Shown: piece after piece, positions 62,008 through 64,000 of the stretch
Layout of the letters: each line of letters begins with the position of its first letter
Numbering within the stretch: the first letter of the stretch is position 1
Assembly: GCA_012861695.1 (NCBI GenBank)
Contig: JAAOOA010000027.1
Location: forward strand, 21,778,423 to 21,842,422
Direction: 5' to 3'
Length of the DNA: 64,000 nucleotides
From: Trematomus loennbergii
Lineage: Eukaryota > Chordata > Actinopteri > Perciformes > Nototheniidae
The notes under the pieces: generated by a model
What the model was told of the DNA's origin: nothing
The model's database searches: none
What the model saw: only the letters and a program-made list of their open reading frames with translations
Position numbers and translations under genes: made by a program

Positions 62008-63537
62008 GTAAGTACACGCACACACACAAGCATCATAACACGAAATCTTAATCCCATGCTTAGAGATGTAATGCTTTTTAAATCATATTGAATAAGCCAT
62101 CAGCAGTTTGACGGGCTCAGGTGACGGATGAGCAATCGCAGCAGAGCCTGGGGGGGAAATATGTTGTTCGCCTCGATGCAAGTTGCTGCTCTGATGAAAG
62201 AACTGAAAGTAATCCAGCGGCTCCTGTGAGTTTTTTTAGTGCGTGGTAGAATACCTCCAAAGCTGCAGAGTATAATTAAGGTGGCTGGCGAGATCGCTGG
62301 TGTCGAGTCAAACTAGCGAGTTGACATGTTTGACAAGCGGGCTGTCGGGAAAGCAAAAGCCGTGGTGGAGTTTGCCCTTCATCTGCTTTATAGGGAAATA
62401 GAGTTGCTTCCCTCTGGCAGAAGGTTTAAACCGCTGAAAGGCAAGTTAAAAGGAAAGGGTGGGTAGACTTTTAATTAAGGCCATCGACTTGTTTAATTTA
62501 TTTATGAGGCAATAGAGTGGTGCAGGAATGAGTCCTAGACCCAGAAATAAGTTAGCATTTTAGCACTTCTGGGCTCCCTTTTCTCAAAGTCAGTTAATGA
62601 GTTTTTGGTAAGTTGGGTGAGATAAGGTCTTCATGGCGATACAAGCCTAGGATATTTGAAAAGAAAATGCATTAAATACGTCAGTACATACACTACTGGT
62701 GATTGTCTGACGCTTTCACGTGTCCTAAATACAGCGGTTGCTAAGAAGTAACTAAATAAGACATAAAAAACAATAGCCTTCTTTAGATTAGCAGTGGTGA
62801 CGGGAAGTCATTCGATCGTTGTTTGTAGCATTACATTAGCTATTTACTTTTGGCAATTGCATTTACGCTGTATCTATTCCATAATCGAATGGAACAATCC
62901 TGATATTACATTTGTCAGAGGAAAGGAAGCAGGACCCAGAAGAAGGAGGTGAACGTACTGTAGGAAGGAGGGAGAGAAGGACATCACAGTTATCAGCATA
63001 ATTAAAACCATTGGCTTTTGTCAAGTGAGTCCTAGCGATGCTATCTTCCAAGTTGGCCTACAATAATGTGCCATCACTGCACCACTCCACACTCAGGACA
63101 CGCTGCTCCCTGGATAATAACGATGCTTTGAACTTTTGTCCCAGTGTCTTGTATTTCCTGTGTATGACTGTTAAAGCCGTGTTAGCTTCCTGCTGCGGCA
63201 ACTCCCCTCTGATCACGTACATAACGTCCAACTAGCTCTCTCACACTGCTTCCCCACGCCTCTGAAATGCCTCCTGACATCTTTTAGGTGCACTTTACAA
63301 ACGGACACTGATTGTGCACGCCCACGCAAACAAACACACAAACACAGTTGACTGCGTGGTCAGTGTGTTGAGACTCCTCCTGTTGATCTTATCAGCCGCT
63401 CTCTGGCCTTGAAGAGACAGCACTGACCTTTGTGTGGACACACACACACACACACAAATTATCCATCTGTTTTCCTCTTGTCCTTTCTCTCAGACTCTTT
63501 CTAATTACTGCTTTTGTTTCTGTGTGTTTGTGTGTAG
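62008..63537 (+). other. prkcb: Intron 11, 1.5 kb
   Basis: Plain AT-rich sequence, a short CA repeat at 63439-63456, no gene or bounded transposon seen. The acceptor TGTGTTTGTGTGTAG has a TG-rich rather than pyrimidine-rich tract. Confidence 0.9.
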
Positions 63538-63600
63538 ATTCTACGCTGCCGAGATAGCCATTGGTCTGTTTTTCCTGCATCTAAAGGGCATCATCTACAG
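63538..63600 (+). CDS. prkcb: prkcb exon 12: alpha-E helix up to the catalytic loop
   Basis: 63 nt. Acceptor GTGTGTAG, donor CTACAG|GTAACC. Completes Val, then FYAAEIAIGLFFLHLKGIIY and the first two bases of Arg (AG). In PKC the catalytic loop reads YRDLK, so the intron splits the Arg codon just before the catalytic Asp, which is beyond the window. FYAAEIAIGLFFL is identical to the family. Confidence 0.97.
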
Positions 63601-64000
63601 GTAACCTCTATCCCACAACATACTAGATATATGAACACAATACAACATGTATCGTGGAGGATTTTCAATGTGTTAAACGATGTCTTTTATTGCAAAAGGA
63701 ATTGGGAGATATGGATTTAAATGAACTACTGGAACAACCCGAAAATATCTTTACAACTTTATGATATAGGAAGTGTGTGTCTTATCAAATCAAATCAAAG
63801 TTTATTTATAAAGCACATTTAAAAGCGATTTTTGGTCGGGCCAAAGTGCTGTACATGTAATAAATACTACAATCACAATAAAAGACAATAAATTACAACA
63901 GATATATAAAAAAAACAGGGAAAAGTCAGTCTTAAGCATTGAAGCGCTGCAGTTTTAGTTCGTTTTTCTGTAGTTCCTTTTAATATGTTGAACCTTTAAA
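63601..64000 (+). other. prkcb: Start of intron 12
   Basis: GTAACC donor. From 63785 on it is occupied by a reverse-oriented retroelement; no exon before the window ends. Confidence 0.9.
63785..64000 (-). mobile_element. Retroelement 3' part, continues past the window
   Basis: CAAATCAAATCAAAGTTTAT then AAGCACATTTAAAAGCG and TTTTTGGTCGGGCCAAAGTG matches, in reverse, 15115-15190 almost exactly. The sequence beyond 63862 is further body of the same SINE or LINE (minus strand). Confidence 0.75.

Overview
The window is vertebrate, almost certainly teleost, genomic DNA. Ten short exons with GT-AG introns and matching reading phases, all on the + strand, spell out a conventional protein kinase C. 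Family-diagnostic residues fit PKC beta better than alpha or gamma: GPASD at the end of C1[12 protein letters not shown] and MMNIHKRC in C1[22 protein letters not shown] in C2 (split here by position, not quoted further), and the hinge/kinase junction NGNQDRMKLADFNF. The whole 64 kb therefore lies inside one prkcb gene. It starts in the intron before exon 3 (human numbering) and stops 400 bases after exon 12. Exons 1-2 (pseudosubstrate and first half of C1A) and the exons from the YRD catalytic loop to the C-terminus are outside.

Layout: intron 2 (1-21810), exon 3 (C1A tail), intron 3, exon 4 and exon 5 (C1B, separated by only 327 bases), intron 5 (about 10.9 kb, rich in transposons), exons 6-8 (C2), introns 8 and 9, exon 9 (V3 hinge and glycine loop), exon 10 (catalytic lysine and alpha-C helix), exon 11 (hinge of the kinase and alpha-D), exon 12 (alpha-E up to the split Arg of YRD). 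In total 1183 coding nucleotides, about 394 residues, are open throughout with consistent phases.

The other 98 percent is intron. It holds many teleost-type repeats: six hAT-type elements with 8-bp target duplications (one with a 7/8 match), one Harbinger-like element with a TTA duplication, one solo LTR of 1222 bp, at least nine copies of a MITE-like family carrying CCAAT boxes and a GC box, tRNA-derived SINEs, LINE relics on both strands, and three TG tracts of over 300 bp. I see no second host gene, no RNA gene, no CRISPR array and no operon-like or defence-like system. The long ORFs not assigned to exons or transposons are simple-repeat artefacts or chance.

The points most worth checking are a missing codon directly after the alpha-C glutamate in exon 10, a SINE that runs into the exon 3 splice acceptor and may supply its branch point, and the promoter-like motif set carried by the MITE family.
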